Source of the DNA: Penaeus vannamei
Taxonomy: Eukaryota > Arthropoda > Malacostraca > Decapoda > Penaeidae
Assembly (NCBI RefSeq): GCF_042767895.1
Contig: NC_091565.1
Location: forward strand, 29,827,910 to 29,842,909
Reading direction: 5' to 3'
DNA length: 15,000 nucleotides
The translations under genes and the position numbers were made by a program. Position 1 is the first letter of the stretch; the number at the start of each line of letters is the position of its first letter. Below, piece after piece: positions 1-12,995 of this stretch. The notes under the pieces are model-generated. The model searched no databases, was not told where the DNA came from, and saw only the letters and a list, made by a program, of their open reading frames with translations.

Positions 1-1963
<1,963 letters not shown>

Positions 1964-2003
1964 CAGACACATACAAATACACATATTTTTTTACTTTTCT
2001 TTC

Positions 2004-2560
2004 CCTGGAAACACACAAGGACGCTGTGTCGCCAAGAATACCTGGCATGTAACATAATATACCACCCAAGTCTTGTTCAGGGAAGCGCAATATATGCACA
2101 GGGTAAGTCAGCCATCAACAGCAGTGCAGACCCGGTGCAGACCTTTCCACTGGAAGCATAGAAATCATCTAGGTGGATACTGTACACTTCAAAATAACCT
2201 TTGTACAAACCACCGGCAACCACTTTTAAATGGCCACAAACAATCCACCTTAATGACAAGGCAAATCTTGTGGTCGGGGACTTCAACAGGCCTAACACCA
2301 CCTGGGGATACGACAACACAAATAGTGATGGGGGAGCGGTAGAGGAGTGGGCCATATTAACGACCTGACAATCATCTACAATGCAAAGGACCTTGCAACC
2401 TTCCAGAGTGCACACTGGAGATGGGGATATAATCCCGATTTAGCACATATCACATTCAGACACCACTCAAATATTGAAAAGTCTGTGGGTAACCCCATAC
2501 CAAGAACCCAACATCGACCAATAATCATCACTATACGACCTGCCATGAGACCACAAACAA
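2004..2560 (+). pseudogene. Retrotransposon APE-type endonuclease domain, degenerate
   Basis: This domain would nick target DNA for target-primed reverse transcription. TLCRQE (2021-2038) fits the first catalytic motif ending in Gln-Glu. In the same frame follow YHPS and GSAIYA (to about 2160). The reading then moves to another frame for HFKITFVQT (about 2190-2222), back for VVGDFN and TTWGYD (2270-2314), and then to the frame open from 2347 for NDLTIIYNAKD, NPDL (2431-2442) and TQHRP (2506-2520), the latter holding the catalytic His of the APE fold. At least three frame changes are needed over about 500 bases, so no functional enzyme can be made. The N-terminal edge is uncertain because the (TG)n array begins only about 45 bases upstream. 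Confidence 0.85.
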
Positions 2561-3086
2561 CAAATTCTAAAACCAACCTTGAATCAACAATCTCCAATAT
2601 TTCCCCCATGCCTGGCCAATACAGCTGTTTCCAAACCATAGTCCAGAAGGCTGCAAGGTCTAACATCCCCAGAGGCTACACGAATATCTACATCCCTGGT
2701 CAAACAGAACTCACTAAAGACCAATACAAGGAGTACATTCAAGCATTTAGTGAAGACCCTTTTGCTGAAAGCACTCTAGAGCTCGGTGAAAGCCTGCTAG
2801 TCTCAATAAGCAGTGACCAAAAGGTGCACTGGAAAGAAGTCATAACAAACATGGATATGACACATAATAGTAAAAAAAAAAAAAAAAAAAAAGATAAATA
2901 AAAGCTAAATTTGGAAAAAGAAGCACAGCCCGGAATAGCTGCTGTCACCCCTAACCAAGTGGCTCACCAACTGTGGCTCAATGGAAAACCACTCTTTAAA
3001 GACAGAGGACACATAAAGAAAATGAAACAGGCCATTAGCCTTATCATGCAGGGCAGCAATCAAGACCTTGATCCTTTACAATAGCA
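2561..3086 (+). pseudogene. ORF2 linker between endonuclease and reverse transcriptase
   Basis: The frame open from 2347 continues through IPRGY and YIPGQTE (about 2670-2705) and HWKEVITNMDMTHNS (about 2827-2871). These are recognisable blocks of the region between endonuclease and RT in this group. It then hits a run of 21 A (2872-2892) encoding only Lys, and a TAA stop at 2899-2901. The same frame resumes after the stop with KLNLEKEAQPG and VTPNQVAHQLWLNGK and ends at TAG 3082-3084. The block carries one stop plus a microsatellite-like expansion. Its role in the intact protein is not defined by any motif I can name. Confidence 0.8.
2872..2892 (+). repeat. A21 homopolymer inside ORF2 remnant
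   Basis: Twenty-one consecutive A sit where the linker would encode Lys-rich residues after THNS. The sequence on both sides belongs to the same element and, apart from the stop at 2899, reads in the same frame. The run is therefore better explained as a homopolymer grown within the element than as an inserted poly(A) tail. Confidence 0.9.
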
Positions 3087-3860
3087 GATCTAAATACGGC
3101 CATCTCACACCTGAGACAAGGTAAAGCATCTGGTGAGGATGGGATCACCACAGAGATGGTACTGCACTTTGGAAAAAAAAAACAAAGCATGGTTACTATC
3201 CCTGCTCAATAACTGTACCTCATCCTTTCAAATCCCCCAAATCTGGAGAAGAGCTAGAATTGTGGCTTGACTATACTTAAATCTCTTTGCTCTGCATTCT
3301 GTATAAACTATAAGGGCATGATCTTGACACATACAAGAAACAGTCAAAGAATAACAAATTATTCAGAATACCATCTTAGTCTGCATAATTGAGTCATTAC
3401 TTGTCAATCGTCGTGTTTATGTGGAAATGGAAGGAAAGAAAAGTAGATGGCATACCCAGAGGAATGGGCTCCTACAAGGCTCTGTCTTGGCTCTGGTCCT
3501 ATTTAATGTTTACACTCATGACCAGCCACAGTACCCAGACATCCGTAGGTACATATATGCAGATGACCTGCGTATTGCCACCCAATCGAGCTCCTTCAGT
3601 GAGATCGAAGGAAGGTTATGACATGCCTTGGATACACTTTCCACATATTACAAGAAGTGGCACCTTAATGCTAACCCAAGGAAAATTCAGGTGTGTGCAT
3701 TCCATCTTAACAACCACCAGGCTAGCAGAAAGCTTCGAGTAAGATGGAGTAATACAGAACTGGAACACCACTCATACTCAGTCTACATAGGTGTCACTCT
3801 AGACAGAACACTCTCCTTCAAGGAACATATAACCAAACAGAGGCAAGCTCACGGCTAGAA
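3087..3860 (+). pseudogene. Reverse transcriptase fingers and palm, degenerate, motif A absent
   Basis: The fingers region is visible as DLNTAISHLRQGKASGEDG (3087-3143), then in another frame KAWLLSLLNN and IPQIWRRARIVA ending at a TGA (3268-3270), then SLLCILYKL in a third frame (3284-3310). The palm resumes at VYVEMEGKKSRW (about 3415) with NGLLQGSVLALVLFN (motif B region, 3463-3507) and the catalytic YADD (3556-3567). After an in-frame TGA (3619-3621) it continues HALDTLSTYY and VTLDRTLSF. Only about 100 bases separate SLLCILYKL from VYVEMEG, and no motif A Asp block is seen there, so roughly the motif A segment has been lost. An A10 run at 3173-3182 coincides with one frame change. Confidence 0.88.
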
Positions 3861-4530
3861 ATAATCTCCTTAGTAAACTTGCCAATACTAGCTGGGGAAC
3901 GGACCCAAAAACCCAGAGACAGACAGCCCTAGCACTGTGCTTTTCCACTGCAGAATACTGTGCCCCAGTGTGGTCCAGAGCTGAACAGGCATGCCGAATA
4001 ATTACTGGCGCCATGAAACCCACACCACTGCCAGCTATATATAGACTATCAGGTATTCCACCACCTCACATCCGACGTGAAACTACCACAAGGATTGAAT
4101 GTCAAAAGCAATTGCATGGCAACCAGCACTCACTCTATGGCCATCAGGATGTGAGACAAAGGCTAAAGTCCTGCAAAAGCTTTCTGACTACTGAGCAAAG
4201 CCAGGCCACAGAACACAGGCTGGAATGCTGGCAGGAAATCGAATGCCTGAAACACGATGAAGGCCCGCCAAACCCAGATGAAACCGTGCCCCACAAATCA
4301 AACCTAAGCAGAAAAGACTGGGTAACACTAAACAGGGCAAGACCTAAAGTGGGCAAAACCAGAGACAAACTTCACAAATAGGGAATCACCGCCAGCCCAA
4401 ATGTCAATGTGGAGAAACAAACTCAAACTATGATCACATACTCAAGGAATACCCATTGGGCCCTCACTACTCTGACCAAGACCTTAAGGAAGCTAATGAC
4501 TGCCCTTCAATTGATACAGTTCTATTGTGA
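3842..4530 (+). pseudogene. ORF2 thumb and C-terminal domain with CxC...H motif
   Basis: From 3842 a frame reads LTARNNLLSKLANTSWGTD, CFSTAEYCAPVW, CRIITGAMKPTP and IPPPHIRRE through to TAG/TAA at about 4379. These are thumb and post-RT blocks of the family. A further frame change leads to AKCQCGE (CxC at 4402-4410) followed by YDHILKEYP and a stop at 4528-4530. The full C-terminal motif of this group is usually a CxCG...H...C type putative nucleic-acid binding element; here the last Cys position reads Tyr (EYP). The long open stretch 3968-4381 is the best preserved part of the copy. Confidence 0.85.
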
Positions 4531-4555
4531 TAAGATATAATAATGATAATTGCAA
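4531..4555 (+). repeat. Probable 3' tail of the retroelement
   Basis: Immediately after the terminal stop the sequence reads TAAGATATAATAATGATAAT, a short TAA/TGA-type simple repeat. Many jockey-like elements end in such a repeat instead of a clean poly(A) tail, so I place the 3' end here. The precise last base is not certain. Confidence 0.5.
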
Positions 4556-5343
4556 TTATCAAATGAGAAAGGCCATCTCATCATATCCCCACCAAGAAAA
4601 TGATTAATTAAAATTGTTTCATTAATAACTTTTGAAAAATAAATGAATAATAAAATAAAGTAAGATTAGGAAAAAGCTCTTCATGCAACTAATGTTTTTT
4701 TTTTCAAAATGTAGCCAAATAGGCATGATTTTCTCTAAAAATATATCAGTTAAATAAGTGCACTAAATAATTGTAATATATAAAGCACACATTAGTACAC
4801 ACTAATGAAAAAAAACTAAAAATTCACAATGTGAGGAAGGATTGGCTGTCATGGGAAAAATTGTCCAGGGAAAAACTGAACAAAAATGCATTCAACTTAG
4901 AAAGTCAGTACTGATTGATTTTGGTCATATAAATCCTCCAAGGTCCATTTAATTTTATTCTTTAAAACTGGACAAAATGCTGGCTGAAAACCAGTTGAAA
5001 TTATAAAAGGCCATTCCCTCTTTTTTTGCCATCTAATTTCAAGAACATTTTCCTGGTCTAATTTTTCCTCTCGAGTACAAATATTTCTCTCAATTTTTTT
5101 ACTTACAAGAACCAGAAGAAATAAAAACATATATCAGATAACTAAAAAATGGCACCTGTCTCACAGATTATTGATTTGGTCCCTAGTTACCAAATAAATT
5201 TTGGTTTTTATGTAATTAGTTTCTGTTTCTCAAGTCTTGAAGATTATGAGGTTCTCCAATATGTCCCAGCCTATTAATGAGTAAAGGAAGTGCTTTCTGT
5301 GTAAAACAGAAGGGAAATTAAACAAGGCACATAATATATATGC

Positions 5344-5349
5344 TTTATT
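5344..5349 (-). promoter_or_regulatory. Possible minus-strand polyadenylation signal AATAAA
   Basis: TTTATT on the plus strand is AATAAA on the minus strand. Downstream on the minus strand lies TGTGCCTTGTTTAATTTCCC, a GT/T-rich stretch that would suit a cleavage context. In DNA this AT-rich AATAAA is common by chance, so this is only a candidate, noted because it lies in the right orientation for the candidate exons at 10260-10668. Confidence 0.2.
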
Positions 5350-5841
5350 GAACAATTCTTTCATTATATAAAATGAGCAAATGCCAAATTAAAAATATGT
5401 GATATATAACACCATCACCAAAGTTCACTCAAAGGAAAGATTCTAATATACACAGCATACCATCACGCTTGACCAATTTTATCTTGGAATAATGCAAATT
5501 ACTTGAAATATGACAAATACTGTAATTTATGTTGTTGTAAGGCATAGGAAAAACCATCAAACTTCATATGACTAAATGATCATTTTGTTTATCAATTTAA
5601 TTTTCCAAAAACTACAAAAATGGAAGCACTATTGTAAGATGCTTCCTTGACTAATACTTTCGGACAATTTTAATTTTCTACTATTTCAAGCACATACACT
5701 GACACTACAAACTGTGTACTGAAGAGCTCTGTAACTTTTACTTTGGTCCATGTGATTCCACCAACATTTGGCTTTGTGTGATGTCTACAAGAGATGTGAA
5801 TATATCTCTTTTAAAGATATCATCTACAAGAAAGATAAAAC

Positions 5842-5905
5842 TATAATAATAATGATGATTAGGCTCACCATCAATAACAATAATAACAGTAATAACAATA
5901 ATAAC
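5842..5905. repeat. Imperfect (TAA)n/(AAC)n microsatellite
   Basis: The segment alternates AATAATAATGATGATT, then AATAACAATAATAACAGTAATAAC, a degenerate trinucleotide array of the same kind as the one at 10437-10580. Confidence 0.8.
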
Positions 5906-7084
5906 ATTACTGATAAATACATGATTAGCCAAAGAAATAAATAGATGTACCTAAATCAACAAAACACACAGGATCTGTTCCTTTCTGAAAGCAAAAAGAT
6001 GGTATTACAAAAAATATTACATAAAACCTCTTTTGAGCCATTACAATGATAAAAAACAATCTTTTTCATTAAATAAGCTATAACAGTAAGTTTAAAAATC
6101 AACCTAATGTGAGTGATGGCATTAACAAGATGGCAATTACAGTACCAAAATGTACATTGCAAATATCTTCCTAATGACAGATCCATCAACATGATACTTT
6201 CATCTGCATGGGTTTTATCAACCACATCTAGTGTCCTGCATTAATATTTTATTTTGGGTATTCCGAATGATGAATACTATGTATATTCTACAAGGAGATC
6301 CACCTAAACAGTCAACTTGAAGTATATGTCAAAAACTTTTTGATATCTTTAATAATTAGAACAAAACAAATACATTAAATGAATAACAGTCTCTAGCAAC
6401 AATTTTGCCACAAAAAAATTAAACCTTTTCTTTATCACATGCTGAAAATTACATTATAGTACAAAGGACATCACTTATAGACAATAGTGTAAGAACACTT
6501 GAAACTCTAACAGAATTCTAAAAGATCTAAAAGATCAATAAACAGACATGATAAGTAACAAATATCTAGCAAATAACAGAAATCTGGCTCTGATGCTGTG
6601 TAAATGGTTTTGTTCTGTCTAGCAACCATCATATCGGAGGGTCTCATTAAAGTTTTCTGCTGTGTTCTCTTTATCAAATTTAGGCAGCATTCAAATGATT
6701 ATCTGGCACCAGCATTATCTCATAAATTCAGATATGAGAACCACATGTTTTTGTAAGGCTTCCTCTACTACCGCAGTAATAGAAACAGTTTGTAATATCT
6801 TTTGTATGGACCTTTATTTCAGCTCACATAAAGGAAACTATCCAATTGAGAAGTAAATTTAAATCTCTGTGGTTGCTTATAAGTTAATTCTGAAGAACAG
6901 TGATTTTCAGGGAATTTTCCTGAGAATAACAAGACTGATATGTTTCCATCAAAAGGGTTATAGTCAACCATTTTCCAAGTGTTTTACCTATTTACATTCC
7001 ATTGAAAACTGTATATTGATTAATAAATGCTGTTAACTATAACCATAAGATATAAAGCTGTAAACTTAAACAAACACTGTTAAT

Positions 7085-7893
<809 letters not shown>

Positions 7894-7910
7894 TATATAT
7901 GTATATGTTA

Positions 7911-9352
7911 AATTAATGTGGACGTTTATTTAACGATGAATGTCCACAATTACTATCACCATTTCTTTGAAATGGAATAATAATAATAAATCTTTACTAA
8001 TCATTATATAATAATCTGGCACAAAGTTACAAGCTTCCCTATTTTTTAAAAATTATGGCTTAACCTTTGCAACTGAATCTTCTATAATAATAACTCAACT
8101 TCTGAACTTAGAAGTTTATTTGAAGATGTTTCATATATATGTATATTTCTTATTTTTGTAATATTATCTCTCAATGCCCCCAGTCTATGAATGATACATA
8201 GGTAAGCAGTATCTGGACTGAACTTCTGGTTTCAATGTCTCTTATAAATAATGACACTTCCATTATGTTCTCTATACAAGAATCATTCAATTAATTTTGC
8301 ATATTGTTTATACAAAGACATAAATATATTCCAATTGTTATCAAGCTTCATACAGAAAGTGAGCATTGACAAACCTTGGAGTTACACCTGATTCAGACCA
8401 AACACAAAAGTCAATACTGATAGGGCATTTTCTTTATAATGTAAACAGAGAAATATACAACTGCACCATGTAATGGCACAGAGCCATACATTGGATTCAG
8501 TAAGAATCCTATAATATACTGTAACAAAAAAAGAATATATCAACAACATAATATGCAACATGCACTAAACTTCTCTCTCATATTTGAGCATACACCAAAA
8601 ACTTAACATTCTGAAGTTTGATCTACTAGTTCTATCCTCAGAATGAAGTGAAAGGTCAGACACATTACCATTATTCATGCTGCCACTGGTTGGAAACCTT
8701 AAAAACCTTGCAGTCTCAGATACTGCCTTCCAACTTCACTGCTATGTTGTGAGTTCCTAAAAGCTGGTCCCTCTCGTCTAATGATTTGATATATAAATTA
8801 ACCAATAGATATTAAAAAGAAAAATGTATTAGTTTTTCTTCAGTGATATATTCAATTGATGAATAGTCTATAGTGCTTATATATTGTTTTTTTTCATATA
8901 ATTAGAAGGATTTCTAAATAATATCTTTTAATGCCATTACTCTTAGAAATAATTGAGATAATTGTAAAACAGTCAAACAATTACAATTCTCTTAGGACCT
9001 TGTGACCATCCAATATTTTACTTTATATTGAATGGTGAAGTATCACAGTACTTTGTCTAACCAGAGCAACTAACTGGTCTCACAAATCCATATCTAAGGT
9101 ATATATAAAACCTATTTACATAAAATATATTACTCAACAATAACCTTTCCATATACATAAATGCAGTTCTTTAAATTCTGTTAATTGGATTTTGATAATA
9201 AAATATCATAAATCAATAATATTGAATGAACTCACAACTAAAAAAAAATTGCTGAAAAAATATGTGAAATAGGCTTCCTTATCATTTCAATAAAAAAGGT
9301 AAAGTTCATAAAGGAAAATAAAACAGATTAAAGAAAAAAAAATGAAAGTGAA
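7911..9352. other. AT-rich non-coding DNA, no gene recognised
   Basis: About 1.4 kb without any frame of note, without transposon-like motifs, and with only small simple repeats. The segment near 8580-8790 is slightly less AT-rich but shows no splice-bounded reading frame on either strand. As with 4556-7086, an untranslated region or intron cannot be excluded. Confidence 0.55.
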
Positions 9353-9795
9353 TACTGAGAAGGAAACAAAGGGGAAGAAGAAGGGGAAGAGCAAGGAGGC
9401 AAAGGGAAGAAGAAGAGGTAAGGGAAAGGAAGGATAAGAGGAAGGAAATGAAGAGGGGAAACGGGAAAGGGTTTGGGGAGGGGGAGGGGAAAGGGAAAAG
9501 GAAATGGAGAAGTGGAAATGGGGGAAGAGGAAAGGGATGGCTATAGGGAAAAGGATGCAGGAGAAGGAAAGGTAAAAAAACAAAGGTAACTAAAAGAAAA
9601 AATACCAATAAGTAGTAGCACAAAATTCTTTCTCACTCAGGTGAAGGGGAAGGGGCAGGGGGAAAGAGAAGAGGAAAAAGAAGGTGTAAAGGAAAGGTAA
9701 GGGGAAAGGGAAGGGGAAAGGGAAAGGGAAAGGGAAGGGGAAGGGGAAGGGGAAGAGAATGCATAAGAGGGAAAGGGAATGGCATGGGGGAAAAG
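9353..9795 (+). repeat. Polypurine (GGAA/GGGAAA) tract
   Basis: Two blocks almost free of pyrimidines on the plus strand, about 9353-9598 and 9640-9795, are separated by a short mixed segment. They contain degenerate GGGAAG/GGGGAAA units, most regular at about 9698-9755. Long homopurine-homopyrimidine DNA can form triplex (H-DNA) structures when mirror-symmetric, which parts of this are. Minus-strand frames of 80-105 codons rich in Phe, Pro, Ser and Leu are translations of the pyrimidine strand and are rejected as genes. Confidence 0.93.
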
Positions 9796-10259
9796 GAGAG
9801 AGATGCCTAATAGAAAAACAGTAAGAGGAAGGCAATCTGGCTAGTTAAATAAGGAATGCATTGTGATCAAAACATAATTCACTTGCTGTTGTTGTGTAAA
9901 CACACCTAAAACAAGTGTTTCCTATGACACCCCCCAAAAAAAGAAAAAAAATATATAATGCTGATATTAGTTCATCCACTACTTTTTAACATCTTAAAAT
10001 GAAACACAACCTTATGTATTATCTGTTACTTATTATGCTTAAAGGCACACATAATTATCAAGAATAATAAAGGTAAACAGCTCACAAACATTTGAGCTTT
10101 AAATATTTCAGACAAGTTTAGTCTAATGAAACATTAGCAAGATCAATAAAAAAACAAAAACAATTACAAATCAGCTGTGCACTTGTGTATTTGTATACAT
10201 ATATACAGATGTATGTATGTATGCATATAAATATACAAGTATATAGGTATGTATGAGGC
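9796..10259. other. AT-rich DNA with TATG simple repeat, no gene
   Basis: No recognisable coding sequence. A TATG/TATA-type degenerate simple repeat occupies about 10186-10257, directly next to the stop codon of the candidate terminal exon. On the minus strand this would be the start of that exon's 3' untranslated region if the exon is real. Confidence 0.55.
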
Positions 10260-10414
10260 TTAAGCAACCCGTTCCCGTATGACTGGCCTTGGACCTGAAC
10301 CCGAGCCAAGCAGAGGGTTTGTGACATCCGGGTCATTTGAGTCAATGTGTCGCCCAGCTTCATTATTTTGCTGAAACTCTGCTGTACTACTGATGGTTGG
10401 CACCGGAGATGTAA
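10260..10414 (-). CDS. Candidate terminal coding exon of an unidentified minus-strand gene
   Basis: On the minus strand a strong acceptor (TTTCTTTACAG, intron side ending at 10415) precedes a frame reading TSPVPTISSTAEFQQ, then NNEAGRHIDSNDPDVTNP and LLGSGSGPRPVIRERVA before a TAA (10260-10262). The composition is like a hydrophilic cytosolic tail, quite unlike the surrounding AT-rich DNA; GC content rises over exactly this span. I do not recognise the protein. This frame needs one base from the preceding exon, whereas the nearest candidate exon (10596-10668) ends on a complete codon. Either in-phase internal acceptors (after GAG or CAG near 10384-10390), a missing exon, or the other open frame (reading on to 10118) would be needed. 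The signal may also be spurious. Confidence 0.4.
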
Positions 10415-10595
10415 CTGTAAAGAAACCGGTAATGGTTAATAATAATGATAATAGTGATAATAATGATAATGACACTAATCATAATAATAATCATAATAAT
10501 AACAATAATAATAATAATAATAACAAAATAAAAAAGTAAAATAAATAAGTGAATAAAAAATAAATGATAATAATAATGATAAGAACTATCATTAC
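10415..10595 (-). other. Candidate intron filled by (TAA)n/(TGA)n microsatellite
   Basis: On the minus strand this runs from a donor GTAATGATAG to an acceptor TTCTTTACAG, 181 bases. Most of it (about 10437-10580 on the plus strand) is an imperfect ATA/ATG/AAC trinucleotide array. The array lies between the two GC-richer candidate exons and stops close to both splice sites. Confidence 0.4.
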
Positions 10596-10668
10596 TTCAG
10601 GTGTGTAGACAGGCTCTTGTGACTCAATTAAATTGAAGCATTCTGTTTGCTCAATGTCCAAGGATAAG
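10596..10668 (-). CDS. Candidate internal coding exon of an unidentified minus-strand gene
   Basis: On the minus strand TTTTTCACTGCCAG looks like an acceptor and GTAATG after CCTGAA like a donor, enclosing 73 bases. Only one frame is open through the exon: LSLDIEQTECFNLIESQEPV followed by YTPE, beginning with the third base of a codon and ending on a complete codon. As with the neighbouring exon the base composition is clearly less AT-rich than its flanks. The protein is not recognised. No further upstream exon was identified between 10669 and 15000, where retroelement sequence dominates, so the gene, if real, continues beyond this window or the exons are relics. Confidence 0.4.
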
Positions 10669-10870
10669 CTGGCAGTGAAAAATTTCAAGTTAGGTTAGTA
10701 AAAATGCCATCTGAAATGGTTATCAAAACACAGAAGAGAAAAAAATGAAGAGAAGTACAAAATATTGAAAAGCACAGGAATACTCTAAATTTTTTTGTTC
10801 ATCACATGAAATTGAAATATCAACTTTCAGATCACCTTCTAGTATAACAGAATAGAGTATATATGCATTA

Positions 10871-10872
<2 letters not shown>

Positions 10873-10903
<31 letters not shown>
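10873..10903. repeat. A31 homopolymer
   Basis: Thirty-one consecutive A on the plus strand. No coding or SINE-like sequence is visible on its upstream side, so whether it marks a retroposed tail is unknown. Confidence 0.95.
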
Positions 10904-10905
<2 letters not shown>

Positions 10906-11324
10906 TATGGTCCCCTGATATAATTTTTGAGTGTAAAATGTCATGAGAACTGAATTGTAACAAGACATGGGTGCCTAGTGAAGTGTGACAGGAAAATTAA
11001 GAATCCCCAAAACATATATAAATAAATGAATGCCATAAAGCGAAGTTAAAGCAGAACCTAATTCAGATGATTAATTCAGCAGAGTAAGCTTCCTTAGCAA
11101 TGGTAATGAGTGCACAATAAAACCTAGAAAGTGAATGGGTGTTTAGTTATTGCTTCCAAGAAACATTAATGATATAAATGGAAGAAAGTAAGAGGTACAA
11201 TGAAGGAAATAAAGTACAAGCAATTAAATAACAACACTAACAGCAAACATGCTTTCTACACCTTTATCTTTTGGAGAGGTGTGTACAAATGCATAAGTCA
11301 GCACACCACCTCAAACACTTATTA
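10904..11324. other. Non-coding spacer, nothing recognised
   Basis: About 420 bases of AT-rich sequence with no open frame of note, no transposon motif and no clear exon on either strand. Confidence 0.55.
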
Positions 11325-11575
11325 CATAAATAGGAAAAAACTGTTGGGAGACATTATGTTTCCAAAAATCTAAAAATCCGAACTCTTATGAATTCGCAGA
11401 TCTAGACATAAAATACTTTTATAGTACTAGAAGTTAGGAATTGAAACAATACCATAAATAGGAAAAAACTGTTGGGAGACATTATGTTTCCAAAAATCTA
11501 AAAATCCTAACTCTTATGAATTCGCAGATCTGGACATAAAATACTTTTATAGTACTAGAAGTTAGGAATTGAAAC
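11325..11575 (+). repeat. 128-bp tandem duplication, two near-identical copies
   Basis: CATAAATAGGAAAAAACTGT begins at 11325 and again at 11453. The copies match over about 123 bases, to TTGAAAC at 11447 and 11575, with two differences that I can see (CCGAAC versus CCTAAC, and CTAGAC versus CTGGAC). The unit is ordinary non-coding sequence, not a microsatellite. The near-identity points to a recent local duplication. Confidence 0.93.
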
Positions 11576-11754
11576 TTGCTGAAAATAATACTAGTGGTAA
11601 AAATAGCATTATTGGCAGAGATGACAGTACCTTTCTGAAAAAAACTGGTAGAAAAAATATTTCCATAAAATATATGTGACACCTACTGTAATATCTATAG
11701 TTGCAATATACCATGACTGGAGAGAAATTTTTTGAATAAGTTTAATGTATTTCT
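11576..11754. other. Short spacer, possibly decayed retroelement sequence
   Basis: AT-rich sequence between the tandem duplication and the small ORF1 fragment. Minus-strand frames are open for up to 66 codons but carry no motif I can relate to ORF1; the ORF1 fragment may fade out in here. Confidence 0.4.
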
Positions 11755-12420
<666 letters not shown>

Positions 12421-12426
<6 letters not shown>

Positions 12427-12607
12427 GGTTAATGATAAATGATTAAAAAGCAAAATAAACATCTAGACATCTAAGGTCATATAGCATTATAAGAAAGTAT
12501 ACTAAAGGAGGGGTGAAGGGTGATAGTTGCTATGCATCAACTATCTAGAGTAAATTTGAAAGGTTAAAGGCGAGTAAAGAAGTTGCTGTGTGAATGAGCT
12601 ATGGTGG
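12421..12607 (-). other. Sequence downstream of ORF1 pseudogene, unassigned
   Basis: On the minus strand this follows the Pro-rich end of ORF1. It would be expected to lead into ORF2, but no endonuclease or reverse transcriptase motif is visible in any frame. The element appears to be cut off here, at or near the (TA)n array. Confidence 0.5.
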
Positions 12608-12629
12608 GTTTAGGTAAGGGAATTACATA

Positions 12630-12995
12630 AGGGATTCGAATGTGTATCCAGGAGGGAGTACAAGTAGTTAGAGTTGAGGGGGGTGGGTTGTTTTGAGAGG
12701 GAATAGGAGGAAGTGTTGTAGGGGGAATATGAGTAAGAGGAGGATGGATGTCGGGAGGATGGATATCGGCAGTAGTTGGAGTTGTGGGGATGAGACGTGT
12801 TGGAGGGAGTAGGAGGGAGGGGTATAGAGGAAATATGAGTAAGAGGAGGATGGATATCAGTAGTATGAGGAGGATGGATATTGATAGTAGGCGGAATTGA
12901 GGGGGTTAGGTTGTGTTGAGAGGGAGTAGGATGAAGGGGTGTAGGATGAATATGAGTAGGAGGGGGATGGATATCGGCAGTCACTTTGAGTGTGG
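12630..12995 (-). repeat. Degenerate minisatellite (about 106-117 bp unit) in ORF1 tail
   Basis: The plus-strand motif ending AATATGAG followed by TAAGAGGAGGATGGAT recurs at about 12734, 12840 and 12957 (the last as TAGGAGGGGGATGGATATCG), spacings of 106 and 117 bases. A partial earlier unit starts near 12630. Within units GGAGGATGGAT also repeats. On the minus strand these encode repeated DIHPPPTHIHP / NIHPPHTTDIHPPLTHI peptides, so the Pro-His-rich ORF1 tail has grown by tandem duplication. Confidence 0.75.

Larger units (their letters stand above)
2004..4555 (+). mobile_element. 5'-truncated jockey-like non-LTR retrotransposon copy (ORF2 remnant)
   Basis: Conceptual translation, moving between the three plus-strand frames, recovers in order an APE-type endonuclease (LCRQE, GDFN, NPDL, TQHRP), a linker, reverse transcriptase fingers and palm (QGKASGEDG, GLLQGSV, YADD), a thumb region (VTLDRTLSF) and a C-terminal CQCG...DHIL motif with a stop at 4528-4530. 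The order and motifs are those of ORF2 of jockey-clade non-LTR elements. No ORF1 is attached and the endonuclease starts abruptly next to the TG microsatellite, as expected from 5' truncation. Multiple frameshifts, stops and at least one internal deletion show an old, inactive copy. The 3' end is taken at a short TAATGATAA-like tail; the exact boundaries and a target-site duplication could not be fixed by eye. Confidence 0.9.

Noticed and set aside
9287..9835. Overlapping Phe/Pro/Ser-rich minus-strand frames
   Set aside because: Stop codons are rare on the pyrimidine strand of a polypurine tract, so open frames are expected without selection.
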